A stretch of 64,000 nucleotides of DNA, from NCBI GenBank assembly GCA_964387205.1, contig CAYLVY010000003.1, forward strand, positions 15,566 through 79,565. The letters run 5' to 3'. The stretch is from CAIVAT01 sp964387205 (lineage in GTDB: Bacteria > Bacteroidota > Bacteroidia > Bacteroidales > FEN-979). The notes under the pieces are model-generated. The model was not told where the DNA came from and ran no database searches. It worked only from the letters and a program-made list of their open reading frames with translations. Of the stretch, positions 27,560-36,129 are shown one piece after another; the stretch's first letter is position 1; each line of letters opens with the position of its first letter. The translations under genes and the position numbers were made by a program.

Positions 27560-27590
27560 ATGTTGTGTTACCAGGATGTTAACACAACAT
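27560..27590 (-). promoter_or_regulatory. Perfect 11-bp inverted repeat upstream of the GT4 gene
   Basis: ATGTTGTGTTA and its exact complement TAACACAACAT flank a 9-base spacer. On the minus strand the repeat is followed by a short T run (TTTTTA), so it might be a second terminator after the CBM48 gene, or, 35 bases before the GT4 start, an operator. A strong terminator already lies just upstream (27631-27669), which favours the operator reading. Confidence 0.45.
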
Positions 27591-27625
27591 TACGAAATGG
27601 TTAAATATGAAAAGTCGGAAGGATG

Positions 27626-27669
27626 ACAGAAAAATTCCGTACTGAGCTATAAGCTCAGCACGGAATTTT
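27626..27669 (-). terminator. Intrinsic terminator overlapping the CBM48 stop codon
   Basis: Arms of 18 bases (27631-27648 and 27652-27669) pair with one mismatch around a 3-base loop, and on the minus strand a T run follows (GGAATTTTTC). The TAG stop of the CBM48 gene lies within the loop and arm, so the last codons are part of the hairpin. Confidence 0.8.
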
Positions 27670-27952
27670 CGGAACCGAGGCCGCTGGGGATAAACCCATC
27701 AGCCTGAGGGTCGTTTTCCCAATTGTTCCCGTCGATCAGATAACGAAACTGGTATTCTTTTCCTGATTCCAGGTCGAGGGTTACTGACCAGGCGCCGGTT
27801 TTTGCCTTTTTCAGGGGTGTTTCACCGATCTGCCATGCATTAAAATCACCCACCAGGACTATGGATGTGGCATTGTTATAGTGTTCTCCTTCGAGGGAAA
27901 ATTTCACTTTACAAACAGGTTTTGCCTTTAAAAATTTCTTTTCGATGCTCAT
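27647..27952 (-). CDS. Stand-alone CBM48/AMPK-type glycogen-binding domain protein
   Basis: 101 residues forming little more than one isoamylase-N/AMPK glycogen-binding domain: VCKVKFSLEGEHYNNATSIVLVGDF, GDFNAWQ, KTGAWSVTLDLESGKEYQFRYLIDG and the final WENDPQADGF with the conserved Trp and Asn. Proteins of this size are common in Bacteroidota and probably bind alpha-glucan or act as small regulators of glycogen metabolism; no catalytic domain is attached and no glycogen genes are adjacent. A -7 box TAATTTTG lies at 27985-27992 on this strand, 33 bases upstream. Confidence 0.88.
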   Translation of the reverse strand: MSIEKKFLKAKPVCKVKFSLEGEHYNNATSIVLVGDFNAWQIGETPLKKAKTGAWSVTLDLESGKEYQFRYLIDGNNWENDPQADGFIPSGLGSENSVLSL

Positions 27953-27984
27953 AAGTAATTTGTTGATTAATACTAAAACGGGTG

Positions 27985-27992
27985 CAAAATTA
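27985..27992 (-). promoter_or_regulatory. Putative -7 box of the CBM48 gene
   Basis: TAATTTTG on the minus strand fits TAnnTTTG, 33 bases upstream of the start codon. No TTG is seen at the expected -33 distance. Confidence 0.4.
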
Positions 27993-28052
27993 CAACTATT
28001 TTCACTTCCTGTGTGAATTTATGGTTAAATCGTTTACATACAAAAAAGTCAA

Positions 28053-28080
28053 TTGCATTTATCCTGTTTTGTAAATGCAA
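28053..28080. promoter_or_regulatory. Inverted repeat in the CBM48/CHAD divergent intergenic region
   Basis: Perfect 9-base arms, TTGCATTTA and TAAATGCAA, around a 10-base spacer (TCCTGTTTTG) lie in the AT-rich region between the divergent CBM48 and CHAD genes. The place suits a regulator binding site; no T run follows on either strand, which argues against a terminator. Confidence 0.4.
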
Positions 28081-28163
28081 CGGATTAACGATAATTTAAC
28101 AATGGTTTAATCACAAAAACAAAATGTATATATAATTTTATCGATGGCAAATACAATAAAAAA

Positions 28164-29003
28164 ATGAAAAACAAAGAGATAGGACAGTACTTATTTCTCT
28201 CCTACCGTAAGCGGTCAGCCTCCTTTGTCATGAATTTGTATAAGTCGAGTCTTACAGCCGACAGCAAAGACATACACAGGGCCCGGCTGGATGCAAAGCG
28301 ACTATTCGCCATTCTGGAGCTGCTTGAAATTATTGAAAAAGGAGAATTCAGTTTCAATAAAGCCAGAAAAGTATTCAGACCGGTTTATCAACAGGCGGGT
28401 AATCTGCGTGAAATACAGGTAAATTTTCTATTGATCAGCCAATACGAAAAACCTGAAGAACGTTTTCCCTCCTTAATGCAATGGCTTTCACAAAATGAAA
28501 AAAAGGCCATCAGGAAAATGGTGAGGATGGTCCACCATCTGGATCACTCAGCGATTGCTTCAATCGAAGAGGAGATAGGTACAATTTGCGAATCAACTTC
28601 CGCCTATCATCTTAATTCAAAAACCAGGCATTTTTACCGAAAGAAATTTCAACATATCGACAATCTTATCCGTTCCTCCCTTTCCATGAAAGAGCTGCAT
28701 CAGGTCAGAAAAAACCTTAAAGCTGTCTCGACGATTGCAACCCTGGTTTATCCGATGAAACCCGAAAAATGCCTGGAAAAACTGGTCGGGGCGCTCAACC
28801 GCACTGAGATGATCATTGGTGATTGGCACGATCTTACCGTACTTAAGGCTACAATTTCGGAATTTCTGGAGAAAAGACCGGAGTTGACCAATTCACCCGA
28901 AGGAAATGAATTGAAGCAATTAAATAACTCCATCAGCGAAAAAATGGAAAACCTCGTGCAATATTTTGTGCCCGAGGTTCAACAGATTATAGAAATTAAA
29001 TAG
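28164..29003 (+). CDS. CHAD domain protein
   Basis: 279 residues, all helical. Conserved His-rich pattern of CHAD domains: DIHRARLDAKRLFAILELLE (~34-53) and the second half-repeat LHQVRKNLKAVSTIATLV (~178-195), then GDWHDLTVLK (~219-228). CHAD proteins bind inorganic polyphosphate through basic residues and are often found near polyphosphate enzymes, none of which are visible here. No signal peptide. Its base composition is more AT-rich than that of the polysaccharide locus. It converges on the MORN gene with only 7 bases between. Confidence 0.87.
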   Translation: MKNKEIGQYLFLSYRKRSASFVMNLYKSSLTADSKDIHRARLDAKRLFAILELLEIIEKGEFSFNKARKVFRPVYQQAGNLREIQVNFLLISQYEKPEERFPSLMQWLSQNEKKAIRKMVRMVHHLDHSAIASIEEEIGTICESTSAYHLNSKTRHFYRKKFQHIDNLIRSSLSMKELHQVRKNLKAVSTIATLVYPMKPEKCLEKLVGALNRTEMIIGDWHDLTVLKATISEFLEKRPELTNSPEGNELKQLNNSISEKMENLVQYFVPEVQQIIEIK

Positions 29004-29010
29004 TCAGAAA

Positions 29011-29478
29011 TCAGGGATAAGACTCCCTGCTAACCTCCTTACCGGTTTCATCCCGGATTATCCAGGTACCTGACTTTTGTCCTTTCCGGTAAAACATCTC
29101 ATAGCGCTTTATACCCTGATCATCCCATACCGACCATGCACCATCTTTTTCACCGTCCATAAAAGATGCCTCTGCAGTTTGCCCGCCCGATTCATTCCAG
29201 GTTTTCCAAAGCCCGTGTTTTTTCCCTTCCCTGTATGAACGTACCTCTTTTTTCAGGCCGGAGGCATAATAAAGAACCGTATTTCCGTCGAGGAATCCGT
29301 TTCTCACGGAGGTTTCAGACACTGGCCTTTTTGTAAGGGTATCAAACTCGGTGAAAAGCCCTGTAAAGGGTTTTCCTGTTTCCCGTGTGTAATACCGGCC
29401 TTTTTTCAGGAAGACATCCTGAGCCTGGAGCGAGCAGGAAAGCAGGCCCAGAAACAACAACAGAAAAACTTTCCTCAT
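29011..29478 (-). CDS. Secreted MORN-variant (YwqK-like) repeat protein
   Basis: 155 residues. Signal peptide (~1-19, ending LQAQ), then repeats of the toxin-antitoxin YwqK/MORN_2 pattern, e.g. EGKKHGLWKTWNESG, DGEKDGAWSVWDDQG, KGQKSGTWIIRDETG. Such repeats form beta-hairpins and are common in exported Bacteroidota proteins; the antitoxin label of the family should not be taken literally here since no toxin is adjacent. It starts 1 base after the stop of the CarboxypepD_reg gene and is presumably translated from the same mRNA. Confidence 0.85.
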   Translation of the reverse strand: MRKVFLLLFLGLLSCSLQAQDVFLKKGRYYTRETGKPFTGLFTEFDTLTKRPVSETSVRNGFLDGNTVLYYASGLKKEVRSYREGKKHGLWKTWNESGGQTAEASFMDGEKDGAWSVWDDQGIKRYEMFYRKGQKSGTWIIRDETGKEVSRESYP

Positions 29479-29479
29479 G

Positions 29480-29836
29480 TTAAGGCATGATGGGATTCAG
29501 CTCAATGGAGAGCTTTTCCTTTTTCCCGCCGGGGATTTTCACCGTGACCGTTTTGTCGCGGTAAGAAATGCAATTAACCTTTACCTCATAGGTGCCGGGG
29601 GCCACACCGGAGATCGAAAACTCGCCTTTTGAATTGGTATAAACCTTTGTATCAGTATCGGCAAGCTGGATCAGCACGCCGGCCAGTTTTTCATTGGAGG
29701 CTTTATCTGTAATCACACCACTTATAGAAGCAGCATTGGCGGAATTGGCCGGTTTAGAATCCTTGCCGGGAACAAAAGCGCTCACGGAGGCCACCACAAA
29801 CAGGGCTGCAAGGGTCATCATGATTCTGTTTTTCAT
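29480..29836 (-). CDS. Secreted CarboxypepD_reg-like domain protein
   Basis: 118 residues from the ATG that begins MKNRIMMTLAALFVV; an earlier in-frame ATG would add 15 residues before the signal peptide and was rejected. After the signal peptide (~1-20) and a short Ser/Asn/Ala linker comes a single beta-sandwich domain (ISGVITDKASNEKLAGVLIQ, GEFSISGVAPGTYEVKVN). This fold is the N-terminal extension of TonB receptors but here it stands alone, perhaps as a periplasmic or surface adhesion module. A -7 box TAACTTTG lies at 29854-29861. Confidence 0.83.
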   Translation of the reverse strand: MKNRIMMTLAALFVVASVSAFVPGKDSKPANSANAASISGVITDKASNEKLAGVLIQLADTDTKVYTNSKGEFSISGVAPGTYEVKVNCISYRDKTVTVKIPGGKKEKLSIELNPIMP

Positions 29837-29853
29837 AGTCTGTAATTTTGCCG

Positions 29854-29861
29854 CAAAGTTA
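29854..29861 (-). promoter_or_regulatory. Putative -7 box of the CarboxypepD_reg/MORN pair
   Basis: TAACTTTG on the minus strand fits TAnnTTTG, 17 bases before the start codon. A TTG occurs 17 bases further upstream, slightly closer than the usual 19-21. Confidence 0.45.
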
Positions 29862-29995
29862 GCCTGCGACAGCGGTTTCAATATTAAAGAATTGTTAACA
29901 AATCTTTAATTCCGGGTTAACAATCGATCCGAAAAGGTAATCTATGAACATTACTTCGTTTTTTTTACATTTACAGTCTAAAGAAACTGAAAACC

Positions 29996-32377
29996 GTGTC
30001 GACCCGGTATTTTCTGCTTATTCTATTGATATTGTTCGGCTTAACCCAAAAGAGCTACGCACAGTCATATCCCTTCAACCTTTGCGTAGACGACACCGTG
30101 TGGAATCGTGGCAGCAGACAATCAACATCATTATCGCCGGTAAACCTGCAACTGCTGAATAGCGCCCGTGAAAGCCTCGACACCCTGCCCTCCCTGTCGC
30201 TGAAGATCATAGTAGGTTTATTAAAAACCGCCATTCAGGATAGTGACATTTATACTAAATCACAGGTATATAATTTGCTGGGGGATTATCACTTCCGCTT
30301 CAGGCACTACATGCGTTCCCTGGAAAATTACCAGGCCGCACTGAACAACTACAGGTTATGCCATGATACTTCCGGAATGATGGATGTTTATGAAAAATGC
30401 GGATTTCTAAACCTTGAGCTGAAACATTTCGAAACGGCAACCGGTTTCTTTCAGTCGGCGCTTTATCTCGCAGGGCTTCAGGGAAATGATGTCTGGATAG
30501 GCAAACAATATCAAAACCTCGGGATCCTTTGCCAGATAAAAAAGGATCAGGCAGGTGCCCGGTATTACTTTGACCAGGCCATCGCCAGTTTCAGAAAGGC
30601 CCGGCACCGGAACGGGGAGTTCCATGTCCTTTCACAACAAGGGGTTGACCTCCTGGATAACCAGCAAACGGACGATGCCATTTCTTACTACAGCGATCTC
30701 GTAGCCCGCGCCAACAGCATCTCCCCGAGAATGCAGTCAAACATCCTTACCAAACTTGGCCACTCCTGGTATTTGAAAAGGGAGTACGCCAGGTCTCTTG
30801 AATGCAACCGACATGCCTTGAATCTCAGAGTTTTGGCAGGATATACCCAGGACATCAACAGTTCCTGCGTCAACCTGGCCGGTGATTTTTTCAAACTGGG
30901 GATGGCTGATTCTGCTTTTTACTACCTGGAAAAGGGAATGACAAGTGCCGGGAAATATAATCAGATAAACCTGCTCATCAATGGATACAGACACTTGTCA
31001 GAATATCACAGCCAGAAAGGAAATTTCCTTGAGGCCCGGCTGAACTTTGAAAAACGGGCCAGGTTGGAGGAAGAACTGGCGGTTCAGCGCAACGTTTCCA
31101 GTTACAAAATCATCAAATTCAAACAGGAACTCTCCCAAAAGATCCAGAAAGGTGTCGGTCTTCAAAGGGAAAAACAAATACAATCCCTGCAAATTGCCAA
31201 CGAAAAGTTTGCGTTGATCTTCACCGTAATCCTTACCGTATTGACCGGCGCAATATTTCTGGTGTTTTTGTTTGTTTATCTGTACCGGAGGAAAATCCGT
31301 TCCGACAAGCAGGAGATCAACCGGAAATTAACTCTGGAGATGTCCGAAAGGCAAGAAAAGGAGGTCAGGATCAGGGAGGAAGAACAGAAATTCAGGTTTT
31401 TATCCGAGAACAGTCTCGATCTCGTCGTACATAACAACATTGATGGAGAGATCACTTACATTTCCCCTGCAGCCACCCGGTTTTTCAACCTCACCCCGAA
31501 TGCAATGATCGGGAAATCTGTCCAGGATCTGATACATCCTGATTTTCGCAATTATGTCTTTTTCCATTACAGGGAGATGATTGAGTCCAGGCGGGAAACG
31601 AACTTTATCCTGATGGCCGTCAGGGGCAATGGTGATCCCTTCTGGTGCGAGGTGATCAGCAACTCAATATTTGATAATAAAAGTGGTACGGTGACCGGTA
31701 TCGTCTCTGTTGTCCGCGATATTCATGAAAAAAAAATAAAAGAGTCAGAGATTATGGAAGGAACCAGACAAAAAGAGACCCTGCTGAAGGAGATTCATCA
31801 CAGGGTGAAGAACAATTTCGCTATTCTGAACAGCCTGATCAACATGCAACTATACAATATCACGGACTCCGCATTCCGGGCATCCCTCACCAACCTCCAA
31901 CTTCGGATAAGATCGATGGCACTGGTCCATGAAATGCTTTATCGTTCCAGCGATTTTGAAAAAATCTCCATCCCCGATTACATCCGGTCCATGGCCTCGG
32001 TCGTCTCTGCGACCATGAATAAAAAAAATATAACCGCAACACTGAAGGTGGCCGGCGGGGTCATGAATATCGATACCGCGATTCCGGTTGGGCTGATCCT
32101 TACTGAATTGATAACCAATACTTATCTCCATGCATTCCCTCATGACCAGCCTGGAGAAATGACCATCGAAATGGAGCAGTCAAAGGAAGAGGATTTTTTC
32201 CGGTTAACGGTCAAAGACAACGGTATAGGCCTTCCACAGGATTTTTCACCGGACGAAGCGCAAACCATGGGGTGGCAGATCATCGTCCTGCTTTGCAAAC
32301 AACTGGAGGGTAAACTCAGATATTCATCCGGTCAGGGAACCACGGTGGTCATCGAATTCGGATTAAAAAGAAATTAA
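29996..32377 (+). CDS. TPR-PAS sensor histidine kinase (HisKA_2 type)
   Basis: 793 residues, GTG start giving a signal peptide (STRYFLLILLILFGLTQKSYAQ). The periplasmic part (~90-380) holds tetratricopeptide repeats (e.g. MRSLENYQAALNNYRLCHD). One membrane helix at ~403-425, a short coiled coil, a PAS domain (~470-580, FLSENSLDLVVHNNIDGEITY), then the HisKA_2 dimerisation motif KEIHHRVKNNFAILNSL (phospho-His ~600) and HATPase motifs (ELITNTYLHAF, VKDNGIGLP, and SSGQGTTVVIEF). No receiver or regulator gene is adjacent, so its partner is unknown. It probably senses a periplasmic signal or protein through the TPR array. Confidence 0.9.
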   Translation: MSTRYFLLILLILFGLTQKSYAQSYPFNLCVDDTVWNRGSRQSTSLSPVNLQLLNSARESLDTLPSLSLKIIVGLLKTAIQDSDIYTKSQVYNLLGDYHFRFRHYMRSLENYQAALNNYRLCHDTSGMMDVYEKCGFLNLELKHFETATGFFQSALYLAGLQGNDVWIGKQYQNLGILCQIKKDQAGARYYFDQAIASFRKARHRNGEFHVLSQQGVDLLDNQQTDDAISYYSDLVARANSISPRMQSNILTKLGHSWYLKREYARSLECNRHALNLRVLAGYTQDINSSCVNLAGDFFKLGMADSAFYYLEKGMTSAGKYNQINLLINGYRHLSEYHSQKGNFLEARLNFEKRARLEEELAVQRNVSSYKIIKFKQELSQKIQKGVGLQREKQIQSLQIANEKFALIFTVILTVLTGAIFLVFLFVYLYRRKIRSDKQEINRKLTLEMSERQEKEVRIREEEQKFRFLSENSLDLVVHNNIDGEITYISPAATRFFNLTPNAMIGKSVQDLIHPDFRNYVFFHYREMIESRRETNFILMAVRGNGDPFWCEVISNSIFDNKSGTVTGIVSVVRDIHEKKIKESEIMEGTRQKETLLKEIHHRVKNNFAILNSLINMQLYNITDSAFRASLTNLQLRIRSMALVHEMLYRSSDFEKISIPDYIRSMASVVSATMNKKNITATLKVAGGVMNIDTAIPVGLILTELITNTYLHAFPHDQPGEMTIEMEQSKEEDFFRLTVKDNGIGLPQDFSPDEAQTMGWQIIVLLCKQLEGKLRYSSGQGTTVVIEFGLKRN

Positions 32378-32427
32378 ATGCGTTTTCCGTTGAATGCGGG
32401 AAATGGCGAATATTTGGTCGAATTCCC

Positions 32428-32435
32428 TATTTTTG
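32428..32435 (+). promoter_or_regulatory. Putative -7 box of the sugar transporter operon
   Basis: TATTTTTG fits TAnnTTTG and lies 37 bases before the transporter ATG. No TTG at the expected -33 position was found. Confidence 0.35.
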
Positions 32436-32472
32436 CGCTCCCGATCCCTTGATTTTCTCAATTCCAGGTAAC

Positions 32473-33816
32473 ATGAACAACTCCCTTCCATCTGAAAAAC
32501 CCGACCATGGACGATATATTATCTCCATCTCCATCATCGGGATATTCTTCTTCATTTTCGGATTCGTTACCTGGCTGAATGGCATCCTGATCCCTTACCT
32601 GAAGATCGCCTGTGAATTGACCAATTTTCAGGCATTGTTTGTGGCTTTTGCTTTCTATATCTCCTATACCGTGATGGCCCTTCCCTCCGCCCGGGTACTG
32701 AAAATGACCGGATTCAAATCGGGGATGATGGTGGGACTTTGGGTCATGGCGCTGGGAACCCTTCTCTTTGTTCCTGCCGCCCTCACGCGTACCTTCTGGA
32801 TATTCCTCCTGGGCCTTTTTGTTCTCGGAACGGGTCTGGCCATACTCCAGACCGCTTCCAATCCCTATATCACCATCATCGGCCCGCGGGAAACAGCAGC
32901 CCGCCGCATCAGCATCATGGGGATCTGCAATAAACTCGCCGGCGCCATCGCCCCGCTGATCCTTGCCTATTTCATACTGCATGATGGTGACGCCTTTGTA
33001 CAACATCTTTCCACGCTGGATGAAGAGGCCCGTATACCGGCCCTGGATGGCCTGGCACGGCGTGTTATCAATCCTTACCTGGTGATGACCGCCATTCTGT
33101 TCCTGCTGGGACTCCTCATCCGAAAAGCCCCTTTGCCCGAAATAGAATCGGAACAGGATGATGATGTGCACAATGACTACGCGGAGAGCCGCCGCTCCAT
33201 TTTCGGATTCCCGCATCTGATCCTTGGAGTGATCACCCTCTTTTTCTACGTCGGGGTTGAGGTCATTGCCGGGGATACGATCATCCGCTACGGACAGGCG
33301 ATCGGCGTGCCGCTGGAGTCGGCCAAAAACTTTACCTCCCTGGTACTGATCGCCATGGTGGCCGGATATATTACCGGCATTGTGCTGATCCCCAAAGTCA
33401 TTTCCCAGCGCCTGGCACTGGCCGGTAGCGCCATATTGGGGATAATCTTTACTTTCCTCGCAGTGGGATTGCCGGAAAACTCAGGATTTACCATTCCCTT
33501 CATCGACCTGATGACATGGAAACCACTGGAACTGGTGCTGCCCTGGTCAGTATTTTTCGTCGGCATGCTTGGGCTGGCCAATGCCATGGTGTGGCCTGCC
33601 GTATGGCCCCTGGCCATCCACGACCTCGGAAGATTCATCAAAACCGGCTCGGCCCTGCTGATCATGGCTATTGCCGGTGGCGCCATCCTTCCGCTGATCT
33701 GGGGCTGGCTCTCCGATATCTGGTCGCCCCGGCAGGCCTATTGGATCGCGCTGCCCTGCTATCTTTTTATACTCTATTTTGCACTTAGCGGTTATAAAAA
33801 AAGAAACTGGAAATGA
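32473..33816 (+). CDS. FucP-family sugar:proton symporter (MFS)
   Basis: 447 residues from the ATG at 32473 (a TTG 24 bases upstream is less likely). Twelve membrane segments in two halves. The sequences FFIFGFVTWLNGILIPYLK, LGTGLAILQTASNPYITIIGPRE and NAMVWPAVWPLAIHDLGRF are hallmarks of the L-fucose/glucose/galactose permease family. Exact sugar unknown. It overlaps by 4 bases with a nucleotidyltransferase, so import and activation of a sugar may be coupled. GDP-fucose genes occur elsewhere in the window, which makes fucose or a related hexose an attractive guess, no more. Confidence 0.9.
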   Translation: MNNSLPSEKPDHGRYIISISIIGIFFFIFGFVTWLNGILIPYLKIACELTNFQALFVAFAFYISYTVMALPSARVLKMTGFKSGMMVGLWVMALGTLLFVPAALTRTFWIFLLGLFVLGTGLAILQTASNPYITIIGPRETAARRISIMGICNKLAGAIAPLILAYFILHDGDAFVQHLSTLDEEARIPALDGLARRVINPYLVMTAILFLLGLLIRKAPLPEIESEQDDDVHNDYAESRRSIFGFPHLILGVITLFFYVGVEVIAGDTIIRYGQAIGVPLESAKNFTSLVLIAMVAGYITGIVLIPKVISQRLALAGSAILGIIFTFLAVGLPENSGFTIPFIDLMTWKPLELVLPWSVFFVGMLGLANAMVWPAVWPLAIHDLGRFIKTGSALLIMAIAGGAILPLIWGWLSDIWSPRQAYWIALPCYLFILYFALSGYKKRNWK

Positions 33817-34721
33817 AACCTACCCTCCTCATCCTTGCCGCCGGTATCGGCAGCCGTTATGGCGGCCTGAAACAACTCGACCGGATCGGCCCTTCCGGCG
33901 AGACCATCATCGATTATTCCATTTACGATGCCATCCGGGCCGGATTCGGAAAAGTGATCTTTATTATCAAGGAAACCATTGAAAATGACTTCAGGGAGGC
34001 TATCGGGAACCACCTGCAGCGCCAGATCGATGTGGATTATGTTTTTCAGGAGATATGGAAAATCCCCGAAGGGATCACCATCCCGGAAAACCGTTCCAAA
34101 CCATGGGGAACCGGTCATGCAGTACTGATGGCCGACGGCATGATCGACACCCCGTTCGTGGTGATCAACGGCGACGACTTCTATGGCCGGGAAGCATTTC
34201 AGTCGCTGGCGTCCTATTATCAAAACTGGACCCCGGATCGGGACAACGACTTCTGCATGGCTGGTTACAGGGTCGGGAATACCCTTTCGGAATTCGGAGC
34301 GGTTTCACGCGGAGTTTGCCAGGCCGGGCCTGACTCCCTGCTCATCGATGTGATCGAAAGGACCCATATCGAAAGAAAAATATCCGGGGTGATGTACCGG
34401 GATGACAACGGCATCGACCAACCCCTGGATGAAAACACCATCGTTTCCATGAATTTCTGGGGCTTTACCCCTTCCCTATTCTCTCACCTTCGCTCCGGTT
34501 TCGACCGTTTCATCCATGAAAGGTACAACGATCCGAAAGCCGAGTATTTCATACCCAGCGTGGTCAATTCATTGATCAAATCCGGTCAGGCAACGGTCAG
34601 GATACTGCCCTGCAATGCCCAATGGTTCGGAATGACCTATCAGGAAGACCGTCCGGCAGTTGTCAGCAGCATCCTGAAGCTGGTGGCTGAAGGTGTTTAT
34701 CCCGAAAAGTTGTGGGGGTAA
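33813..34721 (+). CDS. Sugar-phosphate nucleotidyltransferase
   Basis: 302 residues. The N-terminus LLILAAGIGSRYGGLKQLD is the pyrophosphorylase signature that binds the NTP, and FVVINGDDFYGREAF holds the metal-binding Asp. Its C-terminal part has no beta-helix or acyltransferase extension. In Bacteroidota such proteins accompany FucP-like transporters and often a sugar or aminoglycoside-type kinase, which is missing here. The nucleotide and sugar are not predictable. ATGA overlap with the transporter indicates translational coupling. Confidence 0.87.
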   Translation: MKPTLLILAAGIGSRYGGLKQLDRIGPSGETIIDYSIYDAIRAGFGKVIFIIKETIENDFREAIGNHLQRQIDVDYVFQEIWKIPEGITIPENRSKPWGTGHAVLMADGMIDTPFVVINGDDFYGREAFQSLASYYQNWTPDRDNDFCMAGYRVGNTLSEFGAVSRGVCQAGPDSLLIDVIERTHIERKISGVMYRDDNGIDQPLDENTIVSMNFWGFTPSLFSHLRSGFDRFIHERYNDPKAEYFIPSVVNSLIKSGQATVRILPCNAQWFGMTYQEDRPAVVSSILKLVAEGVYPEKLWG

Positions 34722-34799
34722 TCCAATTTCATCCGGTTTTAACCGTTATGTCGTTATAAGACAAGGTCAATATCTGCATTAATACAAATATATATTACC

Positions 34800-35495
34800 A
34801 TGAAGCCTTATAGAAGCAAAATAATGATCCCTGCCGGCCTGATGTTCCTGGCTTTCTCTTTTGCCTTACCTGTTTCGAAAGGACAGGTTGTCAACGAAAC
34901 CACGAGGAAAAAGGTGAGTATCGGGGTTGGCATGTTTACCGATATCTGGATGAACACACCGTCGGGGATGAAAACCCGGACCATCAACCAGGGTGTCATG
35001 GTCAACGGCAGTTACAACCTTCCGTTCGGCAAGAGCAATTTCAGTTTTGCCATCGGTTTGGGAATCACTGTTCACAACCTATACTGGAACCGGATGTTCA
35101 ATGGCAAGACTGATTCTATCCAGTTTTCACCGGTACCGGCGGGCACCTCCTATAAACGGAGCAAGCTCACTTTACCGTACCTGGAACTGCCGGTGGAATT
35201 CAGGCTGAAAACGAAATACAAACTGGCCGTTGGGGTGGGTTTCAAAGCAGGATACATGATCTATGCCCATACCAAATGGGTGGGAGATGATTATCTTTAC
35301 AAAACCCCTTCCACACTGAAAGTCTCCTTTAAGGATATAAAATTCATCGAAAAATTTACCTACGGGCCCACCCTGAGGATTGGCTACAAATGGTTTCACG
35401 TTTACGGCCATTACCAGATGTCCGGATTATTTGAAAGCGGAAAAGGGCCTGACATGTACCCGGTATCGGTGGGATTCCTGCTGATGCCTTTCTGA
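34800..35495 (+). CDS. PorT-like outer-membrane beta-barrel protein
   Basis: 231 residues. Signal peptide (~1-29, ending VSKGQ), then alternating strands of an 8-stranded OmpA/PorT-type barrel (VSIGVGMFTDIWMN, FSFAIGLGITVHNLYWN, LPYLELPVEFRLKTKY, VGVGFKAGYMIYAHTKW), ending MYPVSVGFLLMPF with a terminal Phe as expected for BAM insertion. Stands alone between the nucleotidyltransferase and a convergent PAP2-like gene. Function unknown. Confidence 0.83.
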   Translation: MKPYRSKIMIPAGLMFLAFSFALPVSKGQVVNETTRKKVSIGVGMFTDIWMNTPSGMKTRTINQGVMVNGSYNLPFGKSNFSFAIGLGITVHNLYWNRMFNGKTDSIQFSPVPAGTSYKRSKLTLPYLELPVEFRLKTKYKLAVGVGFKAGYMIYAHTKWVGDDYLYKTPSTLKVSFKDIKFIEKFTYGPTLRIGYKWFHVYGHYQMSGLFESGKGPDMYPVSVGFLLMPF

Positions 35496-35508
35496 CCGGA
35501 TCTGGATC

Positions 35509-36120
35509 TCAGTACATGAGCATGACTATGGTCATGCATACCATCCCGGTGCCAAAACCGCTGTAAACTTCCCTCGGAGTATGTTCTCCCGGCGCCAGTC
35601 TGGCATATCCGGTGATGCCTGCAATCAGGATTGCAATGATCATTTCAGGTATTACGGGTAAACCCGGGTGGAGGGCAAGTCCATAAAACAACCCGCAGAT
35701 ACCGCCAATGCCGGTCATATGGAGGCTGATCCTGCTGAAGAGGCTGATGACTGCCGTTAATCCGGCCAACAGGGAGGCTCCGGGAAGAAAAAGGTTGAAG
35801 ACAGGGGAAACCGGCACATCGCGGATAATATAATAGGTGGCATAGTAAAAGATCGCCATGATGATCAGCGGATAGGGCCGTTCTTCACGGCTCACCATTC
35901 GGAATGAGCGGATATAGCCAGTCCTCCTGAGTATCCAGATAAAAAAAACGGGCAACAATAACGTTGTGAAGAGGACAACACCCGTCAGGACGAGTTTCAG
36001 CCGTAGCGGGACCTCCGCAAATTCATACCGGAACCCGAATAACAGAAAAACCAGCAGGTAAAAAGGCAACAGGATGGGATGAAGGAAAACGGAGATCATC
36101 CCGGAAGTTTTCAATTCCAT
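35509..36120 (-). CDS. PAP2-like membrane protein
   Basis: 203 residues with about six hydrophobic segments. SLHMTGIGG (~130) and the pattern ARLAPGEHTPREVYSGFGTG (~172-191) match the second and third PAP2 phosphatase motifs, including the His and Arg positions, while the first motif (KxxxxxxRP) is replaced by REERPYP (~75-82). It may hydrolyse a lipid phosphate such as undecaprenyl diphosphate, or be a non-catalytic relative. It lies 9 bases downstream of rpoN and may be read from the same mRNA. Confidence 0.7.
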   Translation of the reverse strand: MELKTSGMISVFLHPILLPFYLLVFLLFGFRYEFAEVPLRLKLVLTGVVLFTTLLLPVFFIWILRRTGYIRSFRMVSREERPYPLIIMAIFYYATYYIIRDVPVSPVFNLFLPGASLLAGLTAVISLFSRISLHMTGIGGICGLFYGLALHPGLPVIPEMIIAILIAGITGYARLAPGEHTPREVYSGFGTGMVCMTIVMLMY

Positions 36121-36129
36121 AGCCTTGAT

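Noticed and set aside
29011..29478. Antitoxin of a toxin-antitoxin pair (YwqK label)
   Set aside because: A signal peptide makes it an exported protein and no toxin gene is next to it.
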